Notes under the pieces: model-generated
Seen by the model: the letters and a program-made list of their open reading frames with translations, nothing else
Told to the model about the DNA's origin: nothing
The model's database searches: none
Source of the DNA: JAQBDA01 sp041301185
Lineage (GTDB): Bacteria > Chloroflexota > Anaerolineae > Anaerolineales > UBA4823
NCBI GenBank assembly: GCA_041301185.1
Contig: JBFYSV010000157.1
Location: 1 to 6,880 of the forward strand
DNA: 6,880 nt
Reading direction: 5' to 3'
Translations under genes and position numbers: made by a program
Part shown: positions 6,447 to 6,880 of the stretch, piece by piece
Numbering within the stretch: position 1 is the stretch's first letter
Layout of the letters: every line of letters begins with the position of its first letter

Positions 6447-6880
6447 TTATGGATCGCACTGCTGGGTCAATTTTCCTTCTCGCAGGCACAAGATCCGATC
6501 AGCAATGCGGGCGGCATCCTGGCTGTGGGTGACCATGATCATATTTTTGCCTGACCTGCGAGTTAACTGGTCAAGCAACTCCAGAACTTGTTTTCCGGTC
6601 TCTTCGTCTAGATTCCCTGTGGGTTCATCTGCCAGCACAAGCATGGGATCATGAACCAGGGCGCGAGCGATTGCCACCCGTTGCTGCTCACCCCCCGAAA
6701 GGCGATCTGGGAATGTTTTTCCCCGATCGAGCAAGCCGACCGCACCCAGCAGGCTTTCGGCGCGACGGCGGGCATCCTCTCGTCTGGCTCCATTGAGCTC
6801 AAGCGGTAGTGTAACGTTCTCCAGGACGCTTAAGGTGGGAATCAGGTTGAAAAACTGGAAAATGAAGCCAATATTCTGGC
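6447..6880 (-). CDS. LolD/MacB-type ABC transporter ATPase (N-terminal part cut by window edge)
   Basis: The C-terminal 143 residues of an ATP-binding subunit; the frame runs open to base 6880. Members are usually about 225-250 residues, so the first 80-100, including Walker A, are outside. Visible in order are the Q-loop region (FIFQFFNLIPTLSVLENV, with the QFFNLIP pattern of the LolD/MacB group), the ABC signature LSGGEQQRVAIARAL, Walker B with its glutamate (LVLADEPTGNLD, which also holds the D-loop), and the H-loop MVTHS. All catalytic motifs in the visible part are intact. It should dimerise under the two FtsX modules of the permease encoded two genes downstream and power extraction of the cargo from the membrane. 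It precedes the acyltransferase gene by 80 bases. A TTG at 6732-6734 is an internal leucine codon, not the start. Confidence 0.95.
   Translation of the reverse strand, partial: QNIGFIFQFFNLIPTLSVLENVTLPLELNGARREDARRRAESLLGAVGLLDRGKTFPDRLSGGEQQRVAIARALVHDPMLVLADEPTGNLDEETGKQVLELLDQLTRRSGKNMIMVTHSQDAARIADRILCLREGKLTQQCDP

Larger units (their letters stand above)
657..6880 (-). other. Putative five-gene envelope export operon (promoter outside window)
   Basis: Five minus-strand genes run ATPase, acyltransferase, permease, lipocalin, hydrolase with gaps of 80, 10, 39 and 3 bases. No promoter or terminator is evident in any gap. ATPase plus FtsX-type permease plus CrtC/AttH lipocalin matches the known Att-like arrangement. 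The acyltransferase and hydrolase are additions that may make and process the cargo. Co-transcription is inferred from spacing. Confidence 0.75.

Noticed and set aside
6447..6734. TTG at 6732-6734 as the start of a short 95-residue ATPase
   Set aside because: The same frame continues upstream to the window edge and encodes the Q-loop and neighbouring family sequence, so the TTG is an internal leucine codon.

Overview
The window looks like chromosomal DNA of a free-living bacterium with roughly balanced base composition by eye. The style of the genes suggests Chloroflexota (Anaerolineae-like): a class IIIb-type cyclase domain, a fused double-FtsX permease, and a CrtC/AttH lipocalin without other carotenoid genes. 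This assignment is an impression from family resemblance; there is no rRNA or marker gene here to prove it. No tRNA, rRNA, CRISPR array, transposase or other mobile element was seen.

Layout. At the left edge a plus-strand reading frame (to 599) encodes a class III adenylate/guanylate cyclase catalytic domain. It is open to the window edge and is probably the C-terminal part of a longer signalling protein. It converges on a minus-strand cluster of five genes that fills the rest of the window. In the direction of transcription (right to left) these are a LolD/MacB-type ABC ATPase (cut by the right edge, Walker A missing), a YghO-like GNAT-superfamily acyltransferase, an 868-residue FtsX/MacB-type permease containing two permease modules, a membrane-anchored or exported CrtC/AttH-type lipocalin-like protein, and a membrane-anchored or exported alpha/beta hydrolase. 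The gaps are 80, 10, 39 and 3 bases, so the genes are very likely one operon. Its promoter lies beyond position 6880.

How the genes may work together. The ATPase and permease form a type VII (mechanotransmission) ABC system like LolCDE, MacB and AttEFG. Such systems pull lipophilic or peptide cargo out of the membrane rather than importing nutrients. The lipocalin-like AttH partner is a recurrent companion of this transporter type. The hydrolase and lipocalin would sit on the outer face of the membrane and the acyltransferase in the cytoplasm. A working model is that a hydrophobic or acylated molecule is made or modified inside, extracted by the transporter, and held or cleaved outside. The cargo is unknown and the model is inference.

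Points worth a second look are the cyclase's glycine where the transition-state arginine is expected, the acyltransferase gene between the two transporter genes, a perfect 10-bp hairpin inside the permease gene, and an out-of-frame upstream ORF with a stronger ribosome site just before the acyltransferase.
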